Origin: Botryllus schlosseri | Taxonomy: Eukaryota > Chordata > Ascidiacea > Stolidobranchia > Styelidae | Direction of reading: 5' to 3' | Length of the DNA: 37,796 nt | Assembly (NCBI GenBank): GCA_000444245.1 | Contig: ATSW01004592.1 | Span: forward strand, 1 to 37,796 | Shown here: positions 1 through 10,378 of the stretch, one piece after another | How the letters are laid out: the number at the start of each line of letters is the position of its first letter | How positions within the stretch are numbered: the stretch's first letter is position 1 | Made by a program: the position numbers and the translations under genes | Notes under the pieces: generated by a model | Database searches by the model: none | Seen by the model: only the letters and a program-made list of their open reading frames with translations | What the model was told of the DNA's origin: nothing

Positions 1-2099
1 GATTGATGGAAAGACTCACAAATGCATTTGAAATAGATATCCATATAGTAGCACGCTTGCGAAATCACAACACTACCGTGCTGATAATTGTTGATTACAT
101 CATCTATTGCTTTTAAAAGTTCTAAAATAGTTTTTTCTTGATCGCCGGAAAAATAAAAAGAAGATTTTAACATCTCACATTTCCAGATCTCGTCTTGTAT
201 AGATGGAAAAGTCAATGTATTGTAATCTTTCTTCAGCTTAAACCTGCGATAAGCAAAATCCTGTACGGCGATGACAAAAAAATGCATGGTGACCGTGTAG
301 GTTGCGAGGCAATCTACTCCAACCTTCAGTGGCAAATCGCGGTATGATATTGCGTTTCGTTGGCGATGCTTGGTTTGGTAGCAGCGCATACGAAGTTCCA
401 GAGCGATCGCAACAGAGAATGAAAGCAGGTGGTGAGTACTTCGGTCAATAACTCCGCGGGATTTCAACGCGTCGACTATGTCAAAACTACTCTGTGAACG
501 CAAATGAAAATGAGAGGCCAGAAAATGCAAAAGAACTGTGATGGGTCTGTACAGAGTCTTCTTAACGTTTATGAATCGCAGGGCATCGCTTTGACTTGAC
601 TTCCATTTTTCCACAAGGTCTTTCAAAACGCCTTGTTGCTGAGAAAACAATATTTCCTGTGAGAACGCATTCTTTATTGTTTCACATTCTCCAAGAAAGC
701 TCCTATATATCTCTTCACTTCCATAAACAAGGCAAGTTGTCCCGAGAACATCGTTAAGCATGTAGCCATGTTTAAGCTGCTCCTTTTCTGTGAGAAAGCT
801 CCCCATTACCGACGATGTTTGTATTAACTCCACAACATTATCAAAGTTCTTTGTTGGTCGAGACCTTCCAAGCGGGCATTTGCAAGCGTGCGGCATCATG
901 CCATCAAACGCAATTCCACAGGGCGTGTAAAAGTCTTCGAACCAATTGTTCGCGGTGTCCGCTGAATAAGGATCACATAGGTACGGTATGTCAACTCCTG
1001 GAACGATAGTTTCTCCGAGTCCGATGATTATTACGTGAAAGATGACCGTGAACCACCGAAAGTATTCGCGTATTTCTTCTGCATCAGGTGTTTCATCAGG
1101 CAGGATGATAACATGCTCAAAATCAGACGAGAGTGTTATTTCCTCTCTAGCCAAAGAACCGAGTCCGACAATAACAAACTCACACGGTGGATCCACCATG
1201 ACTCCAAGGCATTCTTGAGTAATATCATTCATTAATCGAATGTAATTTTGCGTGTTGGCTGTTGCAATTTGCTTCACAATGGTTATAAGTTTTTTTTCGT
1301 CGTCAACGGAGCATGTTTCGACTGACATTTGTTTTCTGATTTTCTCGATATGCTTTAGTTTTTTATGCTCTTCCAGTCGAAGCTCTGCTATCTGAGCTCT
1401 TTTGCTCTGGCAAAATTCTATGAAATTATTTTCTTTCTTTACAAACATGCTCGCATTTGAGATAGTCCCGTGCAGTTCTTTTAATGATTCCATTGCTTTT
1501 TCGTAGTCTTTGCCTTCTGGTGACGTGATACGATATCTCTCAATTGCTGCATTTATTAGCGTTGCGGCACGAATAAAATTTAATTTTTGATCCATGCTAT
1601 CCTCATGTTCTTTTGCAGCGTACCAGTTTCCATACTCGAGGAGAACTCCAGCAGAATTCCCTAATTTGTGTCGATATTCTCTGCCAAAAACGTCACAGCA
1701 GTTTCCGATGTCGTCCGAAAATTGTTTTGCTCGATTATTATTACCATCTTCATTTTCCACTGATAAAGAGACTTCTTCGTCATCGGTATCAGAACTATCC
1801 TCATTTTGATATTCTTCAACCTCCATGGGGCCCATACTACGGTTATCAGATGACTCGTGTCTATTTTCCTCCTCAAAAAATTCGAAGTCTTTCGACGCCA
1901 TCAGAGCTTTAATCATGACATCAGGAACGCCGATTTCACTGTAGATGCCGTATTCTCCATCCGTTCGAACTAGATCGCTTGCATGTCGCCAAAGATTTTC
2001 CAACACGTCTCCACGCGATCGTATTCTATCATATATTTCCAAATAGTCATCCACAGGGATTTCGATATTTTCCGAGCTGCTTGATAGCTGGCAGTTCAT
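1..2099 (-). CDS. DUF294-like nucleotidyltransferase-domain protein, left paralogue (3' part off window)
   Basis: An uninterrupted minus-strand frame runs from an ATG at 2099-2097 to the window edge (699 codons, no stop), so the C-terminal part is missing. It aligns collinearly with the right-hand copy starting at 6197, from the first residues to KCICESFHQ at the edge. Visible parts: an acidic tract around residues 90-115, a charged helical stretch rich in Lys/Glu, and the segment GLGSLAREEITLSSDFEHVI. That segment has the GS...(S)DxE pattern of nucleotidyltransferase-fold proteins such as DUF294. The family resemblance is my recognition from memory, not a search. No splice sites are needed, so the gene appears to be single-exon. 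The initiating ATG aligns with that of the other copy, although the first few residues differ (MNCQL versus MSSPL). The substrate and role are unknown. Unlike the right copy it keeps the frame through the 330-420 region. Confidence 0.8.
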   Translation of the reverse strand, partial: MNCQLSSSSENIEIPVDDYLEIYDRIRSRGDVLENLWRHASDLVRTDGEYGIYSEIGVPDVMIKALMASKDFEFFEEENRHESSDNRSMGPMEVEEYQNEDSSDTDDEEVSLSVENEDGNNNRAKQFSDDIGNCCDVFGREYRHKLGNSAGVLLEYGNWYAAKEHEDSMDQKLNFIRAATLINAAIERYRITSPEGKDYEKAMESLKELHGTISNASMFVKKENNFIEFCQSKRAQIAELRLEEHKKLKHIEKIRKQMSVETCSVDDEKKLITIVKQIATANTQNYIRLMNDITQECLGVMVDPPCEFVIVGLGSLAREEITLSSDFEHVIILPDETPDAEEIREYFRWFTVIFHVIIIGLGETIVPGVDIPYLCDPYSADTANNWFEDFYTPCGIAFDGMMPHACKCPLGRSRPTKNFDNVVELIQTSSVMGSFLTEKEQLKHGYMLNDVLGTTCLVYGSEEIYRSFLGECETIKNAFSQEILFSQQQGVLKDLVEKWKSSQSDALRFINVKKTLYRPITVLLHFLASHFHLRSQSSFDIVDALKSRGVIDRSTHHLLSFSVAIALELRMRCYQTKHRQRNAISYRDLPLKVGVDCLATYTVTMHFFVIAVQDFAYRRFKLKKDYNTLTFPSIQDEIWKCEMLKSSFYFSGDQEKTILELLKAIDDVINNYQHGSVVISQACYYMDIYFKCICESFHQ

Positions 2100-2277
2100 A
2101 TTGTCCGCACTTTTAAATGTATGAATGATATTCTTATTATATGTTAAGTAGCCTATATACAACACATGAAATCGTTTGTGCCTTTCCTTGCCTTGCGAAC
2201 TTGATTACCGTTACCATACTTGATACGATAAGTTGATTGATTACCGATAACATACATATAATCTAAAGCAGGGGTGT
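2100..2277 (-). promoter_or_regulatory. Upstream region of left paralogue, shared in inverted form with the right paralogue
   Basis: The reverse complement of about 2100-2277 aligns with about 6090-6196. Shared blocks include ATCAAGTTCGCAAGGCAAG, ACGATTTCATG and TTTAGATTATATG. The duplication therefore carried the 5' flank as well as the coding region, and these blocks are the best candidates for a conserved promoter or 5' UTR. No clear TATA box was seen. The homology breaks where a hAT end begins at 2279. Confidence 0.55.
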
Positions 2278-2278
2278 T

Positions 2279-2345
2279 GAACTCAACTTGGATCGCGCGC
2301 CGGATTCCATCGCTTGGATCGCTGGCGGGCCGGACCAGTTAAATA
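2279..2345. mobile_element. Solitary hAT-type terminus
   Basis: CAGGGGTGTTGAACTCAACT, followed by a GCGCGCCGGATT/GGCGGGCCGGA region, resembles the termini of hAT elements that start CAGGGGTGT(C/T). The element at 14169-15434 has such ends. I found no matching right end downstream, so this is probably a truncated copy. The right limit is arbitrary. It sits where the inverted-duplication arm stops. Confidence 0.45.
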
Positions 2346-3322
2346 ATTCCAAAATGTCACCTCAAAATCCATAGCTACGTTTTTCCCTAGAAGGATTTTT
2401 TATCGAGCCTATGCATACAGTTTACATTATATTACAGATAATAGGGTATATGTGTAATTTGCCCACGAAGCACTCACTACTAGGCCCGCCATATTTCCTC
2501 TTTTAGAGGCATTTGTCCCCTTTTCTCAAGAAAAGTGAATGGTCATATGACGACTCTTAAAAATGCCCAAAACTTCCTTTTATTGCATTTCGACAGTGTA
2601 TCTTATAATTTCAACAATACGTTTATCCAAAAAAATATATGCATTCTCCAGCATATATCGTTGATGTACTCACTACCCATTTATTTCCATCCTTTCCCGA
2701 CGCACGGATGCGTTGCTTGCAGATCATAGCTTGCAGAGTCCATATCGCCGCGTTGACGTGTTATACAGTTTAATAATAACAACATAAATTTCAGCAACGT
2801 AGCGAATTCAACTCGCACCGCTGAGTCAAACGGTAATGATGTTTTAACTCAATGGAAAATTAATTAAATTAAATCTCAATGCACTGATATTCAAAAATTT
2901 TCGCGCTTCCTGCGTGTAGTGTGTAGAGACGTTATAACCTGATTCAGTAAACAGTAGGCCTATAACAGATCTCGCTGATAAGTAGCGGCAAAAAGGTACA
3001 GGCTGATGGGGGGTATCCCCCTATGGGGACCCAAGGCCAACGTTTGGGGGCTGACGCAGTGCTGTTTCGGCCTATATGATATCACACAAGCCAAAGACAG
3101 TGCGGTATTGATGGCTGACCGTGATCGCTCTGTTACAATGACTTCATTTCATCCCAGCTCATCCTCGCTGTATGTCTACCGAATGACCTCCAGAATGACA
3201 ATATAATCCTAATCTGACTACAATTCTCACCCACGTCACAAACTGATGACAATTCTTAGCAGCCCTCATAAACGTGAATATGAATACGAGCGAGTTTCTT
3301 AGCGGCCACACGCCATTCACTC
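2346..3322. other. Intergenic spacer, nothing recognised
   Basis: No reading frame with protein-like composition and no repeat that I can define. The short frames here have no family features. Part of it may be the body of the truncated hAT element that begins at 2279. Confidence 0.4.
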
Positions 3323-3600
3323 TCTTTGTTGTTTGTGGTATTCATTGTGTCTTTCGACTGTACAGTGTACATTATACAATGGTCATTTACAGCAGGCAGA
3401 TATTCTTTATCGTAATTCCGTATCTGCCGAATTGTAGCACGGACACCGCTTACGCGGATCGGATGACGAGGCCGAGCGCAGCTATAAACCTCCAAACACG
3501 TGGAAATGATTTCTGGAATCGCCCTCGGTTGGACTCGAACCGCGAGGCCGCGACCCATTTACGTTGCAGCTTGGTGATGCTGTTCTTGTGGTAGGTTGAC
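3323..3600 (-). mobile_element. tRNA-derived SINE, copy 1 (diverged)
   Basis: On the minus strand there is a polymerase III B-box-like GGTTCGAGTCC at about 3541-3529, followed by a body shared with the element at 10141-10378. Common blocks are GGAGGTTTAT, GCGGTGTC and CCGTGCTACAA. The minus-strand 3' tail is rich in CAAA units (plus strand CTTTGTTGTTTGTGG). The tRNA-like head (3600-3545) has a degenerate A box. It is a SINE rather than a tRNA gene, because the acceptor stem does not close and the tail is shared with a second locus. Confidence 0.6.
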
Positions 3601-3691
3601 ATAAGAGTGAGCACTTAACGGTCGAGAACAGGGACAACTTTCGTCGTATTCTACGTCAATATCCATCCCTAAGTACAGATATATGTATAAT

Positions 3692-3699
3692 GTGCAGTA
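3692..3699. repeat. 8-bp target-site duplication (left)
   Basis: ATGTGCAG immediately precedes the element at 3700-4533 and is repeated exactly at 4534-4541. Confidence 0.85.
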
Positions 3700-4533
3700 G
3701 GGATGGTGTGAGCATGAGGTTCATGTTCGCGTTTTGTGTGTGAACCTCAGATATTTTGAGGTTCACGTTCACAAACGAACCTTGGAAGGTTCTGCACTGT
3801 GAACCTTTTTCATATATTACCATTTTCACTTCATTATAACGTCTTCGATTGAAATTTATTGCATTTCAGCTGCGGGCCACTCTATGCATGGCGCTGGCAG
3901 CATAAAAAAATCAACACTAATCGAGCATGCACCTTGATAATCTCAAAAAGTTTACCTACTCTGTTGCAAAAATTTAATCGAAATATTAAGCTTTCCATTC
4001 GTGAATGTTTAGTGACTTTCGGCTGTGAGCTTGACCGACATGACACAACATCAAGAGCAAAATACACTACATGTAGTCAGCTGAACGATTTTTATCAATC
4101 AATGGAATTGCTATAGCTGTCTGATGTAAAAAATCTAGTTGGTGTACGGCGTCAATGTTGACTTCATATGATGGCCGAGACCTTTACCGCGTAAGCCTAC
4201 ATTCCCTTGAGAGCCCTTGTCGAAATTGTAGGCAAAACTACAGAAGATGTTGATTTTATGGGATTAATATATAATTTGATTGCCCCAGTTATTACATTTG
4301 GTGACGTTTAAAACGTCACTATGTACTTCAGCATGGTGGCACTACGTGGCCCGAGTCGTCACTAGGTATCCTGGACATTAATATAGGCTATCACTTCACT
4401 GAAATGTAGGGTTGGAATTACCAATATGACGTCACGTGACGTCATGAGGTTCACGTTCGCGTTCACACAGAACCTTTCAAAAAGGTTCGCGTTCATACGA
4501 ACCTGAACCTTTCAGAGGTTCACACCATCCCTA
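3700..4533. mobile_element. hAT-type non-autonomous element, 834 bp
   Basis: It begins TAGGGATGGTGTGA and ends TCACACCATCCCTA, a perfect 14-bp terminal inverted repeat, and is flanked by the exact 8-bp duplication ATGTGCAG. Subterminal regions carry many copies of GAACCT/AGGTTC in both orientations (3720-3810 and 4445-4520), which are likely transposase binding sites. Such an array of short subterminal repeats is typical of hAT elements. No transposase frame is visible, so it would depend on an autonomous relative. The exact duplication suggests a fairly recent insertion. Confidence 0.88.
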
Positions 4534-4541
4534 ATGTGCAG
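4534..4541. repeat. 8-bp target-site duplication (right)
   Basis: ATGTGCAG, identical to 3692-3699. Confidence 0.85.
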
Positions 4542-4681
4542 TGCACATATTGGCGTTGTCGCACTGTTTGAGATGGAATATTTTGAGATCATACTTCCTG
4601 ATTGCAAGATATATCAAAAACGACGGGATCGTACATTCTATTTAAGGGCTTCTTGGAGGTACAGAACTTGAATATACAATG

Positions 4682-4806
4682 GAATAGTATATTAATATTA
4701 ATATGAACCCGAATATTTTCGGCTGACACTCGTCAGTTGCTGACGATTACGACGACGAGTGGCAGCCGAAAATATTCAGTCTCGTTTCAATATGAATATA
4801 CTATTC
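4682..4806. repeat. Foldback/hairpin element with 53-nt arms
   Basis: Left arm 4682-4734 and right arm 4754-4806 are inverted copies (about 45 of 53 positions pair) around a 19-nt loop. The central blocks GAATATTTTCGGCTG and CACTCGTC pair perfectly. It would form a long stem in RNA or single-stranded DNA. It may be a small palindromic MITE; no target duplication is evident. Confidence 0.7.
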
Positions 4807-6089
4807 TATTTTAAGCAGACCAATCACAGGGCAGTGTTGTACAAATCATGTACCTGCGTAAGATTTGAAAAACATTCAATTGATCGAAGTCATATTTTTC
4901 GAACATATTCATTAGAAAACAACGTAAGACAATAAGAAATTTTAAAGACAAAATGTCACTGTTCAGTGTTCAATTGACTTGAATGAAGTCACGATGGTGG
5001 AATCTGACATTGCAAGCTAGGTATGTATGTGCGAGGCTTAGAAAAGCGATGAACTAAAGCAGGACGCATGAGTGCTCACTATCTGGCGATAGTTGTCACC
5101 TCGATCCACCAAACTGCTTAGTAACAAAAATAGATACTCCCGCTTCATCCTAATTACACCACACTTCCGCACTCTATGGCTCGTTTGCTGTTAGTTTGAC
5201 TCGCACTTGGGCATAATCTCTTTAATTTAGTATCAATAACACCCGTTTCTAATATGACTGGTACCGATGAACGGTATGCCGAGAGGTCGCTGTTGGACCA
5301 ATACATTACATTCATTGAAGGGACTAAAAGGGATTAAAAGAAACTAACAATAAAACCATAAAGGTAAATTAGCACATCGCTACTGTAGCTGTTAATTATG
5401 GAATAATAGAACGAATAGTTTACAGATGTGTTGAAGGGAATCTTGAGATCGATTAATATACCGCATCTACAATCTTGCATGGTTTCGGAGATGTGTGCAA
5501 CAGGTTTACCACGTCCGTCCAGTCATTTAGTTCCCATTGAGTTAAACATCATTAATGACTCTTCGGCTTGAGCCGAATTACTTACGTTGCTGAAAGTTAC
5601 GTTGTTAATATTAAACTGTATAAAACGTCGAAACGGCAATATAGATACGGTGATTAAATGCAAGCCAAGCATCCATGCTTCGGAAAGGATAGAACCGAAT
5701 GGGTAGCCTATAGTGCGTGCTTCCATAGCAAGTCGCATATACTTCTCTATTAACGCACGGATAAATGTTTGTTATGCTAATATTGTGCAGCTACCTACAT
5801 CGTTCTTGTCTATTCTGTTTTAGTGTTAAGTGAACTGATATCTACACTTGTGTGGTATGGCAAACATGCGTTTGTATTTTCGAACAGTAAGTAATAAATA
5901 GTTAAATACTGTTGAAGCGATCTATACGTGGATCACGAGACAAATGTCCTCAATGTTCTTCCTTGCATGGTTGGCATCGTAAGTGCACTTAGCCTACGTG
6001 AACTACAGGCTTTGAGCCGTTTACATATAATTGCGCACTGAAATTGCGCACTAAAATCGTTTTATAATTGATTTGATGATTGAATATGA
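4807..6089. other. Intergenic spacer between the inverted paralogues, nothing recognised
   Basis: No coding region, RNA gene or defined repeat could be supported here. The 71-codon minus frame at 5523-5738 has no recognisable features. Confidence 0.4.
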
Positions 6090-6196
6090 TTTAGATTATA
6101 TGCATGGTATCGGTAACGGAATCAAGTTCGCAAGGCAAGCAAAGGTAGTAACGATTTCATGCGTTAGCTTGGCATATCCATACAAGTACAGACAAT

Positions 6197-9100
6197 ATGA
6201 GCAGCCCGCTATCAACGCGCTCGGAAAGTATCGAACTCAGCGCGGATGACTATTTGAAGGTATATGATAAAATACGATCGAGTGGAGACGTTTTGGAAAA
6301 TCTTTGGAAACATGCGAGCGATCTAGTCCGAACGGAAGGAGAAGATGCTATTTACAGTGAAATCGGTGTTTCTGATGTTATGGTTAAAGCTCTGATGGCG
6401 TCGAAAAACTTTGAATTCTTTGAGGAGGCAAAAAGTCACGAATCATCCGATAACCGCAGTATGGACTCCGTGGACGTTGAAGAATATCAAAATGGGGAAG
6501 GTTCTGATACCGATGACGAAGAACAAGATACCGATGACGAAGATGAATATGGTAATAATAATAATAGAGAAACCCAATTTTCGGCCGACATTGGGGACTG
6601 TTGTGATGTTTTCGGTAGAGAATATCAATACAAATTGACAACTTCTGCTGGCCTTCTCCTTGAGCATGGAAACTGGTACGCTACAAAAGACCATGAGGAT
6701 GAGATGGATCAAAAATTAAATTTCATTCGCGCCGCAACGCTAATAAACGCTGCAATTGCCAGATTTCGGATCACATCACCTGAAGGCAAAGACTACGAAA
6801 AAGCAATGGTATCTCTAAAAGGACTGCACGAGACTGTTTTAAAGTCGACTATATATGTAAAGAAAAACACAGATTTCATAGAATTTTGCCAGAGAAAAAG
6901 AAGTCAGATAGCGGATCTTCGTCTGGAAGAGCACAAAAAACTGAAGCATATCGAGACAATCAGGAAACAAATCTCGACCAAGGCATGCTCGTTGGACGAC
7001 GAAATGAAAATTACATCCACAGTGAAACAAATTGCAACAGCCAACACGCAAAATTACATTCATTTAATGAATGATATTACTCAAGAATGTCTTGGAGTCA
7101 TGGTGGATCCACCTTGTGAGTTTTCCATTGTCGGTCTCGGTTCTTTGGCTAGAGAGGAAATAACACTCTCGTCTGATTTTGAGCATGTTATCATGCTGCC
7201 CGACGGTACACCTGATACAGAAGATATACGGGAATATTTTCGGTGGTTCACGGTAATCTTTCATGTAATAATCATCGGATTCGAAGAAACGATCGTTCCA
7301 GGAGTTGACATACCATACCTATGTGATCCGTATTCTCCAGACACCGCGAACAATTGGTTCAAAGACTTTTACACGCCCTGTGGAATTGCGTTTGATGGCA
7401 TGATGCCGCACGCTTGCAAATGCCCGCTTGGAAGGTCTCGACCAACCAAGAACTTCGATAATGTCGTGGAGTTAATACAAACATCGTCGGTAATGGCGAG
7501 TTTTCTTACAGAAAAGGAACAACTTAAACATGGCTACATGCTTAACGATGTTCTCGGGACAACTTGCTTCGTCTATGGAAGTGAGGAGATATATAAACGC
7601 TTTCTGGGAGAGTGTGAAACAATAAAGAATGCGTTCTCACAGGAAAAATTGTTTTCTCAGCAACAAGACGTTTTGAAAGACCTTGTGCAAAAGTGGAAGT
7701 CAAGTCAAAATGATGCCCTGCGATTCATCAGCGTTAAGAAGACGCTTTACAGGCCCATCACAGTACTTTTGCATTTTCTGGCCTCTCACTTTCATTTGCG
7801 TTCACAGAGTAGTTTTGGCATAGTCGATGCGTTGAAATCTCACGGAATTATTGACAAAACTACCCACCACCTGCTTTCCTTCTCTGTTGCGATCGCCGTG
7901 ACTCCGAATCAGCTGCTACCAAACCAAGCATCGCCAACGAAACGCAATATCATACCGTGATTTGCCACAGAAGGTTGGACAACATTGCCTCACAACCTAC
8001 ACGGTAACCATGCACTTTTTTATAATCGCTGTACAAGATTTTGCTTATCGTAGGTTTAAGCTGAAGAAAGACGACAATGCATTGACTTTTCCATCCGTAA
8101 ATGGTGACATATGGAAATGCGAGGTGTTGAAATCTATCTTTTACTTTTCTAACGACCAAGAAAAAACTATTTTTGAACTGTTAAAATCAATCGAGGGTGT
8201 AATCATAAATTGCCAGCACGGTAGTGTTGCGATTTCACAAGCGTTCTACTACACGGAGATATTTTTCAAATGTCTTTGTGAGTCTTTCCATCAATTAATT
8301 ATCAAATCACAAGCTGGTGATGGGATATGGTCCTTTTTGTCAAATAATGATTTCGCAGAACTATATATTTGGGCTAATGAGACAGCAGAGAACTTTGGCT
8401 TGGATTTGCCAGCGAAACTGGTTTACTTCACCACGAGAGCATACGTTTTACACAAATATGGTATTCCTAAGAATGATGAAGCGAATCGAGTTTTTGACAA
8501 GGCCATTGAACTCCGTGATTCGCTATCAAACTGGTCCGAATGTTCTTGGCAGCGTTACGTGCACATTGAAGTACAAATAAAATATGCTGCGTTGGAACCA
8601 AGTGATGCAATTCAATATTTTGAAAATGCCTTAAAAGGAAATGAAATCACGCTGTATATGATTTATTTGTACGAAATTGGAATTGCCATGTCGCGCTGGT
8701 TGCAGGGATTAGAACAACAAGCAAATGAGGAATTAGAAACTTTGGCGACGGATGTTTTTTATGATGCGAAAGAGCTCTCGCGCGAGGAGTACAAGATTAT
8801 TTTGGATTTGCTTGGGGATGCGTTTTCCGATGTCAAGAACACGAAATGCCTGGAAGACGTACTAGATATGAAGTATGCGGTAATGGATCCCAACATAGCA
8901 GGTGAATTTCCAGGCCAAGTGGACCTGGTCGCCAAGCTCAACACTCAGAACCATTACAGGTATAATTTCGGACGAACATACAACGTCGGTAGATACGCAA
9001 ATTTCACATTCATGCAAACCGATTATGATGATATGCGTCCGCTTTTATTGATGATGTTAAACGTCAAAATGATGCACACCTCAATGATTATTTCCTCGGT

Positions 9101-9971
9101 TCGGTATGATGATATACTGCCCTTGGTCAGATTTTCACAGGAGCCGGAAGATCATGATACAAAATATATGCGATATTTTTTCGGAGAATATCCGAAGAAA
9201 AGTTTACTGACTAAATCAATTGCTATCATGGTGCTCTGTGAAACCGTAAAATGCCAGGATCTCCCGGAGTGCGCGGAATTATTGATAAACTCGCCAAATA
9301 TCATAACAATGTTGAAGATTTTACAGCCATTTATTTACGGTTTCTTTGCAGAGTATGCGACGCAGCCTGCATCTGATTTGAAGATGATTGAGAATCAAAG
9401 TGTATTGTTCCGATACATTTTTCAATTGAACCCATCGGCTAATACTTCTTATAATATCACAATGAATAAGGCAATTACGCTTTACACGAATTCGGAGTGC
9501 AGCAAAAGTGCCAACATTCTGTGGAATTTACTTCAGCTCCATGCTGTCGACATCGATAATCATGAAACCTTGTTAGAACTGTTTCTAACAGCGGTTTACA
9601 CTGTCATGATCGTGAGGAAAAGAGAAAAACCATTTCCGCATTTGACAAAATGTCGTGAAATGTCCCTCATGCAATCTCTGTGGCTAAAAGGCGCCGATCT
9701 CGAAGACAACAGAGAATATTATATATTCGATCCTTGCTTTCAACTTTCGTCATTTTATCATCGGTGCAGCGATCGTTATTCGCAAATTTACAACTTCGCG
9801 GTGAATTGCGTTGTGTACGACGAAAGACGATGTGCGGCAATATTGTGGAAGCTGATATATTCTGGGAAATTGAACTTTAATCTGTTTGGGCGGTGCATGC
9901 TCTTGCTCTTTGAGGCACTAGATCGAGTGTGTGAGGATACATTGCCATTTTCGTATATCAACCGTCTGTAG
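6197..9971 (+). CDS. DUF294-like nucleotidyltransferase-domain protein, right paralogue, with a frameshift
   Basis: This is a single-exon gene in two abutting frames. The first runs 6197-7960 (587 codons) and the second is in frame from about 7914 to the stop at 9969-9971. Together they correspond to about 1,258 residues. Comparison with the left copy shows a net loss of 2 nt between 7896 and 7913, which sends the first frame to an early TGA. Residues about 88-125 are very acidic. At about residues 311-335 lies GLGSLAREEITLSSDFEHVI with the GS...SDxE pattern of nucleotidyltransferase folds. The downstream half is helical and repeat-like, possibly TPR-type, with no clear motif. An AATAAA lies 138 bp after the stop. 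Function is unknown. The break could be a real lesion, a sequencing error or a lineage-specific pseudogene. The long conserved frame after it suggests that any lesion is recent. Confidence 0.75.
6484..6580 (+). repeat. Acidic-tract coding repeat
   Basis: The unit GATACCGATGACGAAGA occurs twice in a row in this copy but once in the left paralogue, followed by an AAT run. It lengthens the Asp/Glu-rich segment (DTDDEEQDTDDEDE) in frame, which looks like replication slippage. Confidence 0.6.
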
Positions 9972-10108
9972 TAACTGAGCAGGCACTAAAGGCGGTAATA
10001 ATCTTGCGAAATATTTATATTTTGCGTATATCAGTCATAATTTCACTTTCGAGATTTTTCAAATGATTTTTCTTGCGGAATTTTGGGTTCCACCAAATGT
10101 CGTCGATC

Positions 10109-10114
10109 AATAAA
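10109..10114 (+). terminator. Polyadenylation signal of the right paralogue
   Basis: AATAAA lies 138 bp downstream of the stop at 9971, a usual distance for an animal poly(A) signal. Confidence 0.5.
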
Positions 10115-10140
10115 GTAGGCTATGGATCTATAGTCTATAT

Positions 10141-10378
10141 GTTTGTTTGTTTGATATTCATGGTGCTTCGACTACATTGGTCCGTATTTACTGACTTGTA
10201 GCACGGCCCACTTCTAGGCTTTCATAAGACACCGCTTATGCGGATCACGTGGTGAGAATGAGCCTAGATAAACCTCCAACACTTAGGTAGGAATTCTGGA
10301 GTCGACCTCGGTTGGAATCGAACACACAACCCAATGGTGTTGTAGCTGTGGATCATACCACTACGCTAGCTCGCCACC
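10141..10378 (-). mobile_element. tRNA-derived SINE, copy 2
   Basis: Read on the minus strand, it starts GGTGGCGAGC followed by an A-box-like TAGCGTAGTGG, then a B-box GTTCGATTCC about 45 nt later. A unique body follows, shared with the copy at 3323-3600, and then a CAAA-repeat tail (plus strand GTTTGTTTGTTTGAT at 10141-10155). The head resembles a tRNA, while the tail suggests mobilisation by a LINE that recognises such ends. Parent tRNA and LINE partner are not determinable here. Confidence 0.75.

Noticed and set aside
815-1912. Several plus-strand frames of 64-99 codons
   Set aside because: They are antisense shadows of the continuous minus-strand coding frame of the left paralogue.
3500-3600. 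A tRNA gene on the minus strand
   Set aside because: Only the B-box region is tRNA-like. The stems do not close, and the downstream body is shared with a second locus, so it was called a SINE.
6384-7264. Minus- and alternate-frame frames of 62-89 codons
   Set aside because: They overlap the conserved right-paralogue frame and mirror the same shadows seen in the left copy.
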